From contig CAMTMK010000007.1 of NCBI GenBank assembly GCA_947073645.1, positions 16,353 through 80,352 on the forward strand: DNA of 64,000 nt, in the 5' to 3' direction. The notes beneath the pieces were generated by a model. It was not told the origin of the DNA, did no database searches, and saw only the letters and a program-made list of their open reading frames with translations. This document shows, piece by piece, positions 54,027 through 61,666 of the stretch (position 1 is its first letter; every line of letters starts with the position of its first letter). Source of the DNA: an uncultured bacterium. Its GTDB lineage: Bacteria; Cyanobacteriota; Vampirovibrionia; Gastranaerophilales; Gastranaerophilaceae. Position numbers and translations under genes: made by a program.

Positions 54027-54099
54027 AATATACCTCCTTTGACTTTCGTGGATAATTTATTAAAAATATTATACACTAAAAATAGAAGGATATGTAGTT

Positions 54100-54258
54100 A
54101 TGGAATTTATCAAAAATTTATTCAAAGATGAAGACAAAGCAGTAGGTCTTTGCAGTTTCAAGAAGAAAGAGCAAAAAACCTATACTTTTACGCCGCAATT
54201 CAGCGCAATAGAACTTATCTATAGCACTAATACAAAAAATAATTTCTTATTAAGCTAA
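54100..54258 (+). CDS. small hypothetical protein (52 aa)
   Basis: The frame from ATG 54100 to TAA 54256-54258 reads MEFIKNLFKDEDKAVGLCSF, then a Lys-rich turn and TYTFTPQFSAIELIYSTN. AGAAGGA lies nine or ten bases before the ATG, and TATACACT upstream could be a -10. It is amphipathic, without a signal peptide. Its stop overlaps the stop of the convergent small gene. Not recognised; translation is supported by the ribosome binding site and codon make-up only. Confidence 0.55.
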   Translation: MEFIKNLFKDEDKAVGLCSFKKKEQKTYTFTPQFSAIELIYSTNTKNNFLLS

Positions 54259-54435
54259 ACAATATAAATTCAATCCATGAATACCATCACCGCGATGTTC
54301 TGGACAATTAGGATTTGCATTTTCAAAATTAAATGCATTTTGTGCAAATCTATTATTATCAGCTTGTTTATTTACTTGAAAAGGATTTGATATCCCTAAT
54401 GCAGGATTAATCCCAAAAAGTTTTCCAATCGGCAT
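54250..54435 (-). CDS. small hypothetical protein (61 aa)
   Basis: Not recognised. It reads MPIGKLFGINPALGISNPFQ and has an Asn-rich middle and a C-terminal GIHGLNLYCLA. The Asn-rich, NPF-bearing composition resembles the small genes at 1377-1979 and 54519-54692. GGAG precedes ATG 54435. Thirteen bases above the ATG ends the box ATATAAATATAGGGAAA (54465-54449), nearly identical to the one before the 1139-residue protein gene. Confidence 0.55.
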   Translation of the reverse strand: MPIGKLFGINPALGISNPFQVNKQADNNRFAQNAFNFENANPNCPEHRGDGIHGLNLYCLA

Positions 54436-54446
54436 AATTACTCCAT

Positions 54447-54475
54447 AATTTCCCTATATTTATATAAAGGAAATT
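54447..54475. promoter_or_regulatory. inverted repeat with AT core and AGGGAAA box (second copy)
   Basis: AATTTCC (54447-54453) faces GGAAATT (54469-54475) around a TATA core. Compare with 34458-34487: same core, same 13-base distance to the ATG. Confidence 0.5.
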
Positions 54476-54518
54476 TTTGATAAAAAATTGCCAAAATACA
54501 GAAAAATATTAAGTAATA

Positions 54519-54692
54519 TTAAGCAAGAAAATCTAAAGTACGTGCCTGAGTCTCACTGCCAAAGACTTTCGGGTGATTTAAATTATATTCGGAATTATTA
54601 AACAAATTACTGTTTTGTTTACGATTTTCAAACAGGTTTACAGGATTAACCCGATAAATATTATTTGGCTGTATTGCTTTAACACTATTCAT
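54519..54692 (-). CDS. small hypothetical protein (57 aa)
   Basis: Not recognised. From ATG 54692 it reads MNSVKAIQPNNIYRVNPVNL, followed by an Asn-rich part and ends TLDFLA. The segment IYRVNPVNLFE resembles IYKVDAVRLYE in the protein at 1734-1979. A longer in-frame start at 54749 would run through the terminator hairpin of the upstream gene and is unlikely. No Shine-Dalgarno is seen, so the start is tentative. Confidence 0.42.
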   Translation of the reverse strand: MNSVKAIQPNNIYRVNPVNLFENRKQNSNLFNNSEYNLNHPKVFGSETQARTLDFLA

Positions 54693-54701
54693 ATATAAAA
54701 T

Positions 54702-54733
54702 AAAACCTGAAATTTTATTCAATTTCAGGTTTT
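54702..54733 (-). terminator. terminator of the bifunctional-nuclease-family gene
   Basis: AAAACCTGAAATT (54702-54714 region) pairs with AATTTCAGGTTTT (54721-54733). On the minus strand a T-rich tail follows. Confidence 0.82.
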
Positions 54734-54757
54734 GAAAATTTTGTAACAATTGTAATA

Positions 54758-55273
54758 TTACTGATCACTCTCGTGATGTTCGTTATCTTTCATAAGTTTT
54801 TCAAAGTCAGACGGTTTAATGCTTTGAACAAACTTTTTAAACTCTTGCGCCTCAGCTTCATCTTTAGCAGAATCTGTGGAAACAGAACCGTTTGAAATAA
54901 CATTTGCCGTAACAAAAATAGGTGCATCCACTCTTATTGCAACAGCAATTGCATCTGACGGACGGGAATCAATTTCAATAACTTCGTCTTTATCATTTAC
55001 TAAAAACAAAGTTGCATAATAAGTATCTTTTTCCACATCATTAATTTCAATTTTATCAAGCTTATATCCTGTTTTTTCGATAATATTAATAATCAAATCA
55101 TGTGTCATCGGACGAGTTACAGATAAATTTTCAATTTTTCTGATAATCGCGCTGGCTTCAGCTGACCCAATCCAAATCGGAAGTGCTTTTCTGTTATCTT
55201 TATCATGCAATACAACAATAGGTGAACCTGTTCTTGTATCAAGGGCAATACCCATAACTTTCATTTCAATCAT
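54758..55273 (-). CDS. bifunctional nuclease (DUF151/BFN) family protein
   Basis: 171 residues from ATG 55273 (AGAAAGG nine bases upstream; an earlier GTG start is weaker). MEMKVMGI-like start, then GSPIVVLHDKDNRKALPIWIGSAEASAI, RPMTHDLIINIIEKTGYKL, and EIDSRPSDAIAVAIRVDAPIFV, all diagnostic of the family. A C-terminal UVR-type helix follows. Plant and Thermotoga relatives have DNase/RNase activity. Single gene with its own terminator. Confidence 0.88.
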   Translation of the reverse strand: MIEMKVMGIALDTRTGSPIVVLHDKDNRKALPIWIGSAEASAIIRKIENLSVTRPMTHDLIINIIEKTGYKLDKIEINDVEKDTYYATLFLVNDKDEVIEIDSRPSDAIAVAIRVDAPIFVTANVISNGSVSTDSAKDEAEAQEFKKFVQSIKPSDFEKLMKDNEHHESDQ

Positions 55274-55378
55274 AGCGTTAAACCTTTCTATATACACAAT
55301 TTTAACCTAACAAAAGAAAGTGGTCAACAGATATTTACTAAAAAAATTTTTTATGTTATTATAGAAATATACTCATGC

Positions 55379-55467
55379 GGAGTAATGGCCGAGTGGCTGA
55401 AGGCGGCACCCTGCTAAGGTGTTATGTGGAGCAATCTGCATCTAGGGTTCAAATCCCTATTACTCCG
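55379..55467 (+). tRNA. tRNA-Ser (anticodon GCT)
   Basis: The acceptor GGAGTAA (55379-55385) pairs with TTACTCC (55460-55466). The anticodon loop CTGCTAA gives GCT, a long variable arm is present, and the T arm is GGGTTCAAATCCC. CCA is not encoded. It reads AGC and AGU. Confidence 0.95.
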
Positions 55468-55471
55468 AATT

Positions 55472-55508
55472 AAAAAAGGATACCTTTTTAAGGTGTCCTT
55501 TTTTATTT
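55472..55508 (+). terminator. tRNA-Ser terminator
   Basis: AAAAAAGGATACCTT pairs with AAGGTGTCCTTTTTT (one G-T pair) directly after the tRNA. Confidence 0.85.
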
Positions 55509-55534
55509 TTGTGATAGAGGATTTTAAACCTCTT

Positions 55535-55672
55535 TTAGGGTTCAGCGCGAGTGAGCCGAAGACGAAGGCTTGTCGGCGTAATGACAAAGTCATTGGATTC
55601 GACAACCGTAGACCTGCTAAAGGCGAACGAGCAAGACTGCGGAAGCGAGCTAAGGCTGAAGCGCTAATGTGT
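55535..55672. repeat. GC-rich structured element downstream of tRNA-Ser
   Basis: TTCAGC (55541-55546) faces GCTGAA (55655-55660). Inside, AATGAC-AAA-GTCATT (55580-55594) forms a perfect hairpin enclosed by TGTCG (55571-55575) and CGACA (55600-55604). GAGC, GCGA and GAAGCG words recur as in 2379-2505. It sits between a tRNA and a leftward gene, a common place for inserted repeats. No integrase is present. Confidence 0.45.
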
Positions 55673-55691
55673 TTTGTTGAAAACAAAACTT

Positions 55692-56183
55692 TTATTTACA
55701 GCAAGAACAATTACAGCCATTTTGACAGTTTTGACAGCCTGCCGGCATTTCTCCGTTTTGGGCAAAATCTTCAAAACTCTTTTTCCATTTTGGCTTTGCA
55801 CAAGAACATTTATTCATAAAACTTATATAAGAAACCAACTGCATTAAAACCTTTTCAGGCACATAATATTCAAGATTATTTGTACAAACTTCAAGATTTT
55901 CTTCATCAACCATTAAAACTTTTTGAAGAAAATCACTCACAATGCTTCTTCTTGCATTAATCATATCAACTGTTTTTTTACCTTTGGCTGTCATTGTTAT
56001 AATGCCATAAGGTTCATAATTTATATAACCTTTTTTTGCAAGAGCCTTAACTGCTTCTGATGCTGAAGCCATGCCTACTGACATTTTGGCAGAAACATCT
56101 TTAACTCTGCATGCTGTGTTCATTAAAACAAGTTCATATATAGCAATCAAATATTTTTGCAAGCTTTGTGTTAAATTTTCCAT
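55692..56183 (-). CDS. DtxR/MntR-like metal-dependent regulator with a Cys-rich tail
   Basis: About 163 residues. The N-terminal winged helix has LTQSLQKYLIAIYEL, RVKDVSAKMSVGMASASEAVKALAKKGYINYE and a GIITMTAKGKK wing. A short dimerisation region follows. The C-terminal 50 residues hold ten cysteines, ending GCQNCQNGCNCSCCK, which is metallothionein-like. There is no FeoA/SH3 domain. It faces mnmA across a perfect palindrome. The start ATG 56183 has no Shine-Dalgarno but a well-placed promoter for leaderless mRNA. Confidence 0.85.
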   Translation of the reverse strand: MENLTQSLQKYLIAIYELVLMNTACRVKDVSAKMSVGMASASEAVKALAKKGYINYEPYGIITMTAKGKKTVDMINARRSIVSDFLQKVLMVDEENLEVCTNNLEYYVPEKVLMQLVSYISFMNKCSCAKPKWKKSFEDFAQNGEMPAGCQNCQNGCNCSCCK

Positions 56184-56189
56184 AATAAA

Positions 56190-56218
56190 TTTATAACATA
56201 CTATTTGCAAAATTTCAA
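56190..56218 (-). promoter_or_regulatory. promoter of the DtxR-like gene, predicted leaderless
   Basis: On the minus strand: TTGAAA (56218-56213), 17 bases, TATAAA (56195-56190), six bases, ATG 56183. Confidence 0.65.
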
Positions 56219-56233
56219 TGTTTATAATATGTT
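56205..56233 (+). promoter_or_regulatory. promoter of mnmA-bioB
   Basis: TTGCAA (56205-56210), 17 bases, TATGTT (56228-56233). The -10 box lies inside the palindrome at 56226-56253. It overlaps the divergent promoter. Confidence 0.55.
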
Positions 56234-56253
56234 ATGGTATACCATAACATATT
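56226..56253. promoter_or_regulatory. perfect 28-bp palindrome, putative operator of the DtxR-like regulator
   Basis: The left half is AATATGTTATGGTA and the right half is its exact reverse complement. It covers the -10 and expected start site of mnmA-bioB and lies just upstream of the regulator's own -35. A half-site-like TATAACATA lies at 56192-56200. Position and symmetry fit a repressor operator. Confidence 0.75.
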
Positions 56254-56267
56254 TGGAGAATAATAAA

Positions 56268-57347
56268 ATGAGAATACTGGTTGGAATGTCAGGCGGAGTT
56301 GATTCCTCAACAACCGCATTATTACTAAAAGAACGAGGGCACGAAGTAATTGGTGCTACAATGGCAATATGGGGAAAAGAAGGAGTTTACAACAAAATCC
56401 GGCTTCCTAAAAAAACTCATGGAGCATGCTTTGGTCCTGACGAAAAAGAAGATATAGAAACAGCAAGAAAAGTCTGCAAACAAATTGGAATTGAATTTCA
56501 TGTATTTGATTGTGCAAAACAATATGAAGAAATCGTTTTAAAAAATTTCAAAAGCGAATACCTTGCAGGCAGAACACCAAACCCTTGCATTTGGTGCAAT
56601 TCATTAATAAAATTTGATGTTCTACCACACATTGCAAAATTAAACGGCATTGAATTTGACAAATTTGCGACAGGTCACTATGCAAGAGTAGATTTTGAAA
56701 ATGGCAGATATTTATTAAAATGCGGTATAAATCCACATAAAGACCAATCATATTTTCTTTATCGCCTAAAACAAGAACAGCTTGCTAATATTATGTTACC
56801 TCTGGGCGGCTATACTAAAGAAGAAATAAGACAAATTGCAAAATCCTACGGCTTGGAAGTAGCAGACAAACCTGACAGTCAAGATTTCTATGAGGGTGAC
56901 TATAATGAACTTCTGGAAATAGAACCTAAATTAGGCAATATCATAGATGAAAACGGGAAAATTCTAGGTAAACATATGGGAATCTGGAATTATACAATCG
57001 GTCAGCGAAAAGGTATCGGCATAAGTTCAACAGAAGCACTTTATGTAACAGAACTAAGAAAAGAAACAAATGAAGTTGTTGTCGGGTTTAAATATAAAAC
57101 ATTTAAAGACAAACTGACTGCAACAAAATTAAACTGGATAGCGTTTAATAATTTAGATAAAAAAATTAAATGCACAGCAAAAATCCGTTCATCACAAAAG
57201 CCACAGGAAGTTACAGTTACACCTTTTGCAGATGAAGTAAAAGTCAGATTTGAAAATATGCAAAAATCAATTGCTCCGGGTCAATCTATTGTATTTTACG
57301 ATAACGATATTGTCCTTGGAGGCGGTATTATAGACGAGGTAGAATAA
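56268..57347 (+). CDS. mnmA: tRNA-specific 2-thiouridylase MnmA-like protein lacking the second catalytic Cys
   Basis: 360 residues from ATG 56268 (GGAG upstream). PP-loop GMSGGVDSSTTALLL, then TPNPCIWCNSLIKF with the first Cys, ATGHYAR, DQSYFLYRL and GIWNYTIGQRKGIG match MnmA. The segment after KPDSQD reads FYEGDY, whereas the usual MnmA has a Cys there (ICF). So the persulfide Cys appears absent, and sulfur transfer may follow a variant route. It runs into bioB with no gap. Confidence 0.87.
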   Translation: MRILVGMSGGVDSSTTALLLKERGHEVIGATMAIWGKEGVYNKIRLPKKTHGACFGPDEKEDIETARKVCKQIGIEFHVFDCAKQYEEIVLKNFKSEYLAGRTPNPCIWCNSLIKFDVLPHIAKLNGIEFDKFATGHYARVDFENGRYLLKCGINPHKDQSYFLYRLKQEQLANIMLPLGGYTKEEIRQIAKSYGLEVADKPDSQDFYEGDYNELLEIEPKLGNIIDENGKILGKHMGIWNYTIGQRKGIGISSTEALYVTELRKETNEVVVGFKYKTFKDKLTATKLNWIAFNNLDKKIKCTAKIRSSQKPQEVTVTPFADEVKVRFENMQKSIAPGQSIVFYDNDIVLGGGIIDEVE

Positions 57348-58262
57348 ATGGATAAACAAGAGTTATTAAAATTATATAATTTAGAATTGGAAGAATTAGT
57401 TTCAAAAGCTGAAAAAATCACAAAAGAAAACTTCAACAATGAAATTGAAGTATGTTCAATAATCAGTGCAAAAACAGGTAAATGCGGAGAAAATTGTAAA
57501 TACTGTTCACAAAGCATACATAACCATGCAGATATTGTTTGTCATCCTCTTCTTAGTGTTGAAGAAGTAAAACAATCTGCATTAAAAGCAAAAGAAAACG
57601 GTGCAACAAGATTTTGTATTGTTACTTCAGGCAGAAGCGAAAGTGGGGAAGATTTCCAAAAGATACTGGAAATGATTAAGGCAGTAGCATCAATCGACGG
57701 AATTCACTGCTGTGCATCATTAGGGTTACTTAATGAAGAACAGATTAAACAGATTAAAGATGCAGGTGTCGAAAGATTTAACCACAATATAAATACTTCT
57801 CAAAACTACCACGCACATATTTGCACAACTCACAAATTTGAAGACAGAATCAACACTGTAAAAATGATTACAAAAAACGGAATCGAAGCTTGTACAGGCG
57901 TAATCCTTGGAATGGGAGAAACAAGAGAAGACAGAATTGATATGGCACTTTCTCTTGCAGAATTAAAACCTAAAACCGTTCCGATTAATGTGCTAAACCC
58001 AATAACAGGAACACCTCTAGAAGGATTTGAAGATAAAATTACAGAAGAAGAAGTTATCAGAACAATTTGTATTTTTAGAATTGCAATGCCAAATACAATT
58101 TTACGATATGCGGGCGGGAGAAAAACCCGACTTTCTTTTGAAATGCAAAAACTCGGTTTACGCGCAGGGATTAACGGAATGCTTTCGGGAGATTATTTAA
58201 CAACCGACGGGGTTGATATTATGCAGGATAAAGAATTAATAAAAATAAAAGAGGAGATTTAA
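57348..58262 (+). CDS. bioB: biotin synthase BioB
   Basis: A 304-residue radical SAM enzyme inserting sulfur into dethiobiotin. CSIISAKTGKCGENCKYCSQS carries the CxxxCxxC cluster site. CCASLGLLNEEQ and FNHNINTSQNYHAHIC follow, then LGMGETREDRIDMALSLAEL, PINVLNPITGTPL and RYAGGRKTRL, all BioB signatures. No other biotin genes lie nearby. It shares a transcript with mnmA, so both sulfur-transfer enzymes should be under the same operator. Confidence 0.95.
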   Translation: MDKQELLKLYNLELEELVSKAEKITKENFNNEIEVCSIISAKTGKCGENCKYCSQSIHNHADIVCHPLLSVEEVKQSALKAKENGATRFCIVTSGRSESGEDFQKILEMIKAVASIDGIHCCASLGLLNEEQIKQIKDAGVERFNHNINTSQNYHAHICTTHKFEDRINTVKMITKNGIEACTGVILGMGETREDRIDMALSLAELKPKTVPINVLNPITGTPLEGFEDKITEEEVIRTICIFRIAMPNTILRYAGGRKTRLSFEMQKLGLRAGINGMLSGDYLTTDGVDIMQDKELIKIKEEI

Positions 58263-58270
58263 TCTCCTCT
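58250..58270. terminator. bidirectional hairpin between bioB and dapL
   Basis: AGAGGAGATT (58250-58259) pairs with AATCTCCTCT (58261-58270). It includes the bioB stop codon region and lies at the end of dapL. Confidence 0.7.
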
Positions 58271-59439
58271 TATTTAAACAATTTTTCAAATCTATCCATT
58301 GCTTCGATTGTGTTTTCTTTTGAACCGAAGGAAGTTAATCTGAAATATCCTTCGCCGTTTTTACCAAACCCCGCTCCAGGAGTACCTACAACCTGAGCGT
58401 TTTCAAGTAAATAATCAAAGAAATCCCAAGATGACATATTATTCGGACACTTCAACCAAATATAAGGTGAATGTTTTCCGCCGACATGCCAAATACCCAA
58501 ACATGTCAAAGTTTCTGATATAACTTTCGCGTTTTCTTTATAATAAGCGATATTTTCCTTAATTTCTTTTTGACCTTGTTCTGTAAACACAGCTTCTGCA
58601 CCGCGCTGAATAATATAAGGTACACCGTTGAACTTTGTTGTCTGACGTCTTAACCACATTTTATTAAGCACACCAAGTTCTGTCGGAACAATTGTATAAC
58701 CGCATCTTGTACCTGTAAAACCTGCTGTTTTAGATAATGAACAAAATTCTACGGCACATTTTTTAGCACCTTCAATTTCATAAATACTGCGTGGAAGATT
58801 TTCATCAGAAATAAAGCTTTCATAAGCTGCATCAAAAAGTATTACCGCATTATTTGAAAGCGCATATTCTACCCATTTTTTCAACTGTTCTTTGTTATAA
58901 ACAGCACCAGTCGGGTTGTTTGGAGAACAAATGTAAATCAAATCAGCTTTTACACTATTATCAGGCAAAGGTAAAAACTCATTTTCACCGTTTGCATCAG
59001 CAAAAATAACCTTTCTTCCTGCCATAATATTTGTATCCACATAAACAGGATAAACAGGATCAGGAACCAATACCGTATTGTCTTTTGAGAACAAATCAAG
59101 AATATTGCCTAAATCGCTTTTTGCACCATCAGAAATAAAAATTTCATCAAGTTCTAAAGAAACTCCGCGTTTTGCATAATAAGCTTGAACTGCAGAACTT
59201 ACAAATTGATATCCTTGTTCAGGACCGTAACCTCTAAAAGTTTCCTGAACACTCATCTCATCAACTGCTTTGTGCATAGCATCTGTAACACATTTACACA
59301 AAGGCAGAGTAACATCGCCGATTCCTAATCTTATAACTTTTTTATCAGGATTATTTTCTGTAAACTCTTTAACTTTTTTTGCAATAGTTGAGAACAAATA
59401 ACTTTGTTCCAAATTAGAATAATTTTCATTTATCTTCAT
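58270..59439 (-). CDS. dapL: LL-diaminopimelate aminotransferase DapL
   Basis: A 389-residue PLP enzyme converting tetrahydrodipicolinate to LL-diaminopimelate in one step for lysine and peptidoglycan. IRLGIGDVTLPLCKCVTDAMHKAV, FRGYGPEQGYQ, DGAKSDLGNIL, PDPVYPVYVDTN, CSPNNPTGAVY and FCSLSKTAGFTGTRCGYT (Schiff-base Lys) are diagnostic. This route is shared by cyanobacteria, plants and chlamydiae. AGGAGAG precedes ATG 59439. Confidence 0.95.
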   Translation of the reverse strand: MKINENYSNLEQSYLFSTIAKKVKEFTENNPDKKVIRLGIGDVTLPLCKCVTDAMHKAVDEMSVQETFRGYGPEQGYQFVSSAVQAYYAKRGVSLELDEIFISDGAKSDLGNILDLFSKDNTVLVPDPVYPVYVDTNIMAGRKVIFADANGENEFLPLPDNSVKADLIYICSPNNPTGAVYNKEQLKKWVEYALSNNAVILFDAAYESFISDENLPRSIYEIEGAKKCAVEFCSLSKTAGFTGTRCGYTIVPTELGVLNKMWLRRQTTKFNGVPYIIQRGAEAVFTEQGQKEIKENIAYYKENAKVISETLTCLGIWHVGGKHSPYIWLKCPNNMSSWDFFDYLLENAQVVGTPGAGFGKNGEGYFRLTSFGSKENTIEAMDRFEKLFK

Positions 59440-59476
59440 GTCACACTCTCCTATGCAAAAATTTTACCATAAAAAG

Positions 59477-60205
59477 TTATTTCTGCGAAATGTAGCTTAA
59501 AACACCATTGATAAATGTCAACGGATGAACAGGGCATCCCGGAATATACAAATCAACAGGATATTTATCCAAAAATTCTCTGTTTAATTCTGTACTATTT
59601 TGAAATATTCCGCCTGAAATTGCGCAAGCTCCGCAAAGAATTACAAGTTTTGGGTTCGGAACAGATTTATAGCAGTCCTCTAATGCAAATGCCATATTTT
59701 TGGTAATAGGACCTGTGATTACTATACCGTCAGCATGTCTTGGAGATGCAACAAAGTCGATACCAAACCTTCCCATATCAAAGTTTACATTCGAGCATGC
59801 GTTCAATTCCATTTCGCAGCCGTTGCATCCGCCAGCTGATACTTGACGAAGTTTTAAAGAACATCCGAACATTTTAACGATTTCTTTTTTAACTTCAACT
59901 GCTGTTTTTTCATAATCTTCATAGGTTGATTGAGGAGTCACAATTAACTTTTCTCTATTTGTAGAAGTTAATTTATAACCGTTTGTAAACTCAACACCTT
60001 GAGATTGGCAAGCGCCACAAAATGTACATTTTCCCATATCTATACAATTAGACTTTAATGCGCCTGTAGGGCAGACGCTTTCGTCGCATTGCAATCCTTC
60101 TTTCAATATCGGAAAGCCTCTGAACTGCTCTCTCATAGGAGCGTTTTTAATATCTTTTATAAATTGATTTCCTTGAAAAATTCTTGATTTTAATGTATCA
60201 AACAT
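59477..60205 (-). CDS. hydrogenase-4/NuoB-like small subunit fused to a ferredoxin-like domain
   Basis: 242 residues. Residues about 35-70 hold cysteines in a ferredoxin-like arrangement (CDESVCPTGAL, GKCTFCGAC). The C-terminal NuoB/small-subunit domain has GGCNGCEMEL, VITGPITKN, LCGACAISGG and PGCPVHP, giving all four ligands of the proximal cluster. It should pass electrons to or from the large subunit encoded 12 bases upstream. The last gene of the operon inside the window. Confidence 0.88.
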   Translation of the reverse strand: MFDTLKSRIFQGNQFIKDIKNAPMREQFRGFPILKEGLQCDESVCPTGALKSNCIDMGKCTFCGACQSQGVEFTNGYKLTSTNREKLIVTPQSTYEDYEKTAVEVKKEIVKMFGCSLKLRQVSAGGCNGCEMELNACSNVNFDMGRFGIDFVASPRHADGIVITGPITKNMAFALEDCYKSVPNPKLVILCGACAISGGIFQNSTELNREFLDKYPVDLYIPGCPVHPLTFINGVLSYISQK

Positions 60206-60217
60206 AGTTTTTATTCC

Positions 60218-61666
60218 TTATAAATCATTTCCGCAATATGACAAGTTGTGGCTTTTGTTACAAAGCGGGAAGTCTGAAACCCCGTTATTTCTAACAGCCA
60301 GTGCCAGTCCGTACCAGTTGTTAAATGACGGGTCTTTAATCTTGTATCTGCTTAAATTTCCGTTATTATCAGTCATTGCAATATGAACGACTTCACCTCT
60401 CCAGCCTTCTACAATAGAGATTGCAAAAGCATCTTTTGAGTTTTCTCCGCCTTGTACCATAATCGGCTCATCTTTAATTTGAGCAAGTTTTGCAAAGCAT
60501 TTTCTTATAATTGAGAATGACTGTAAAATCTCTTTATATCTCAATTTAAAACGAGAATTAACATCGCAGGTTGCTTTGAATGCTTTTTTGCGAATATCTA
60601 ATTCTTCATTCCACTTGTCAGGGAAATCAAAGCGGGAATCAACATCAACACCGCACGCACGCCCTGCCATACCGATTAAACCAGCTTCTTGTGCGCGTTC
60701 GGTACTTACAGTACCTGTTTTTTCTAATCTTGACATAACTGTTGAGTTTTTAAGCATTGTATTTGTCATACGTTCAACATCTTTTTCAACTTTATCGAAC
60801 GTTTTTAATGCTCTGTCGATTTTTTCTTGAGAAATATCGTAATTCACACCGCCTACAGTAACCATTCCGCGACCGAAACGGCTTCCGCAGAATTCAAGCA
60901 TTGTATTAATTACAAGCGTTCTTGTTGCGCCAAATACTGATGCGCCCATAAGATATGCGATATCGCCTGCGATTGCACCCAAATCACCGATATGAATTGC
61001 AGCTCTTTCCATTTCTAAACAAGCTTTTCTTATTAACTGAGCTTTATCGGAAATTTGAATACCTTTTAACGTTTCCATAACTTGTGAATAAGCTGTATTA
61101 TAAGCGATTACGCTGTCTCCGCAAATTGATTCTGCGAGTTGGTTTGAAGGAGATTTAACCATCATATCCTCAACACCTCTGTGCTGATAACCAAGCATTA
61201 TTTCTAAATGGTAAACAGTTTCACCGTTACACATAAATCTAAAATGCCCTGGCTCGATTACACCCGCGTGAATTGGTCCAACTGCAACCTGGTGAACTTC
61301 ATCCCCTGTCATTTCAAAAAATTCGTAATTATCCTGATTTTTTCTTACAGGTTTTAACCAAGGGTGGTTGAGCGGTTCAATCCCGAACTGTTCAAAAAAT
61401 TCTCTTTCATAAATATGGAACGCAGGAATTACATTTGTTATGCATTCGTAAGACTTTTCATCCGCCTCAAATATTGCAGAAGAAAGCAATAGATTTGGTG
61501 CATCTTCCAAAACAACAAATAATCTCACTCTGCCTTCGCCCCAGTCTTTACCGAAAAAGGCAACAGGTCGTTTGTTTTCTTTTATAATTTCTTCCCTCAA
61601 TTCACCGATTTTCAAAGCAGGAATATCAGCCAGATTTACTTTTGAGTTATTTTTTAATACTAACAT
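60218..61666 (-). CDS. hydrogenase-4/NuoCD-like large subunit, Ni-Fe ligands not canonical
   Basis: 482 residues. The N-terminal NuoC-like domain (about 1-110) is fused to a NuoD/HycE-like domain (GPIHAGVIEPGHFRF, LGYQHRGVEDMM). The first metal motif, usually CGxC followed by His, reads AESICGDSVIAYNTAY, so the second Cys and His are replaced. The second motif, usually DPCxxC, reads DFPLCNKSHNLSYCGNDL at the very C-terminus. This resembles energy-converting hydrogenase-related (Ehr) complexes rather than true hydrogenases. Confidence 0.88.
   Translation of the reverse strand: MLVLKNNSKVNLADIPALKIGELREEIIKENKRPVAFFGKDWGEGRVRLFVVLEDAPNLLLSSAIFEADEKSYECITNVIPAFHIYEREFFEQFGIEPLNHPWLKPVRKNQDNYEFFEMTGDEVHQVAVGPIHAGVIEPGHFRFMCNGETVYHLEIMLGYQHRGVEDMMVKSPSNQLAESICGDSVIAYNTAYSQVMETLKGIQISDKAQLIRKACLEMERAAIHIGDLGAIAGDIAYLMGASVFGATRTLVINTMLEFCGSRFGRGMVTVGGVNYDISQEKIDRALKTFDKVEKDVERMTNTMLKNSTVMSRLEKTGTVSTERAQEAGLIGMAGRACGVDVDSRFDFPDKWNEELDIRKKAFKATCDVNSRFKLRYKEILQSFSIIRKCFAKLAQIKDEPIMVQGGENSKDAFAISIVEGWRGEVVHIAMTDNNGNLSRYKIKDPSFNNWYGLALAVRNNGVSDFPLCNKSHNLSYCGNDL

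Noticed and set aside
55414..55819. Open frames on both strands across the tRNA-Ser and the GC-rich element
   Set aside because: They cross a tRNA gene and a terminator, have no ribosome binding site, and their sequence is explained by the folded element.
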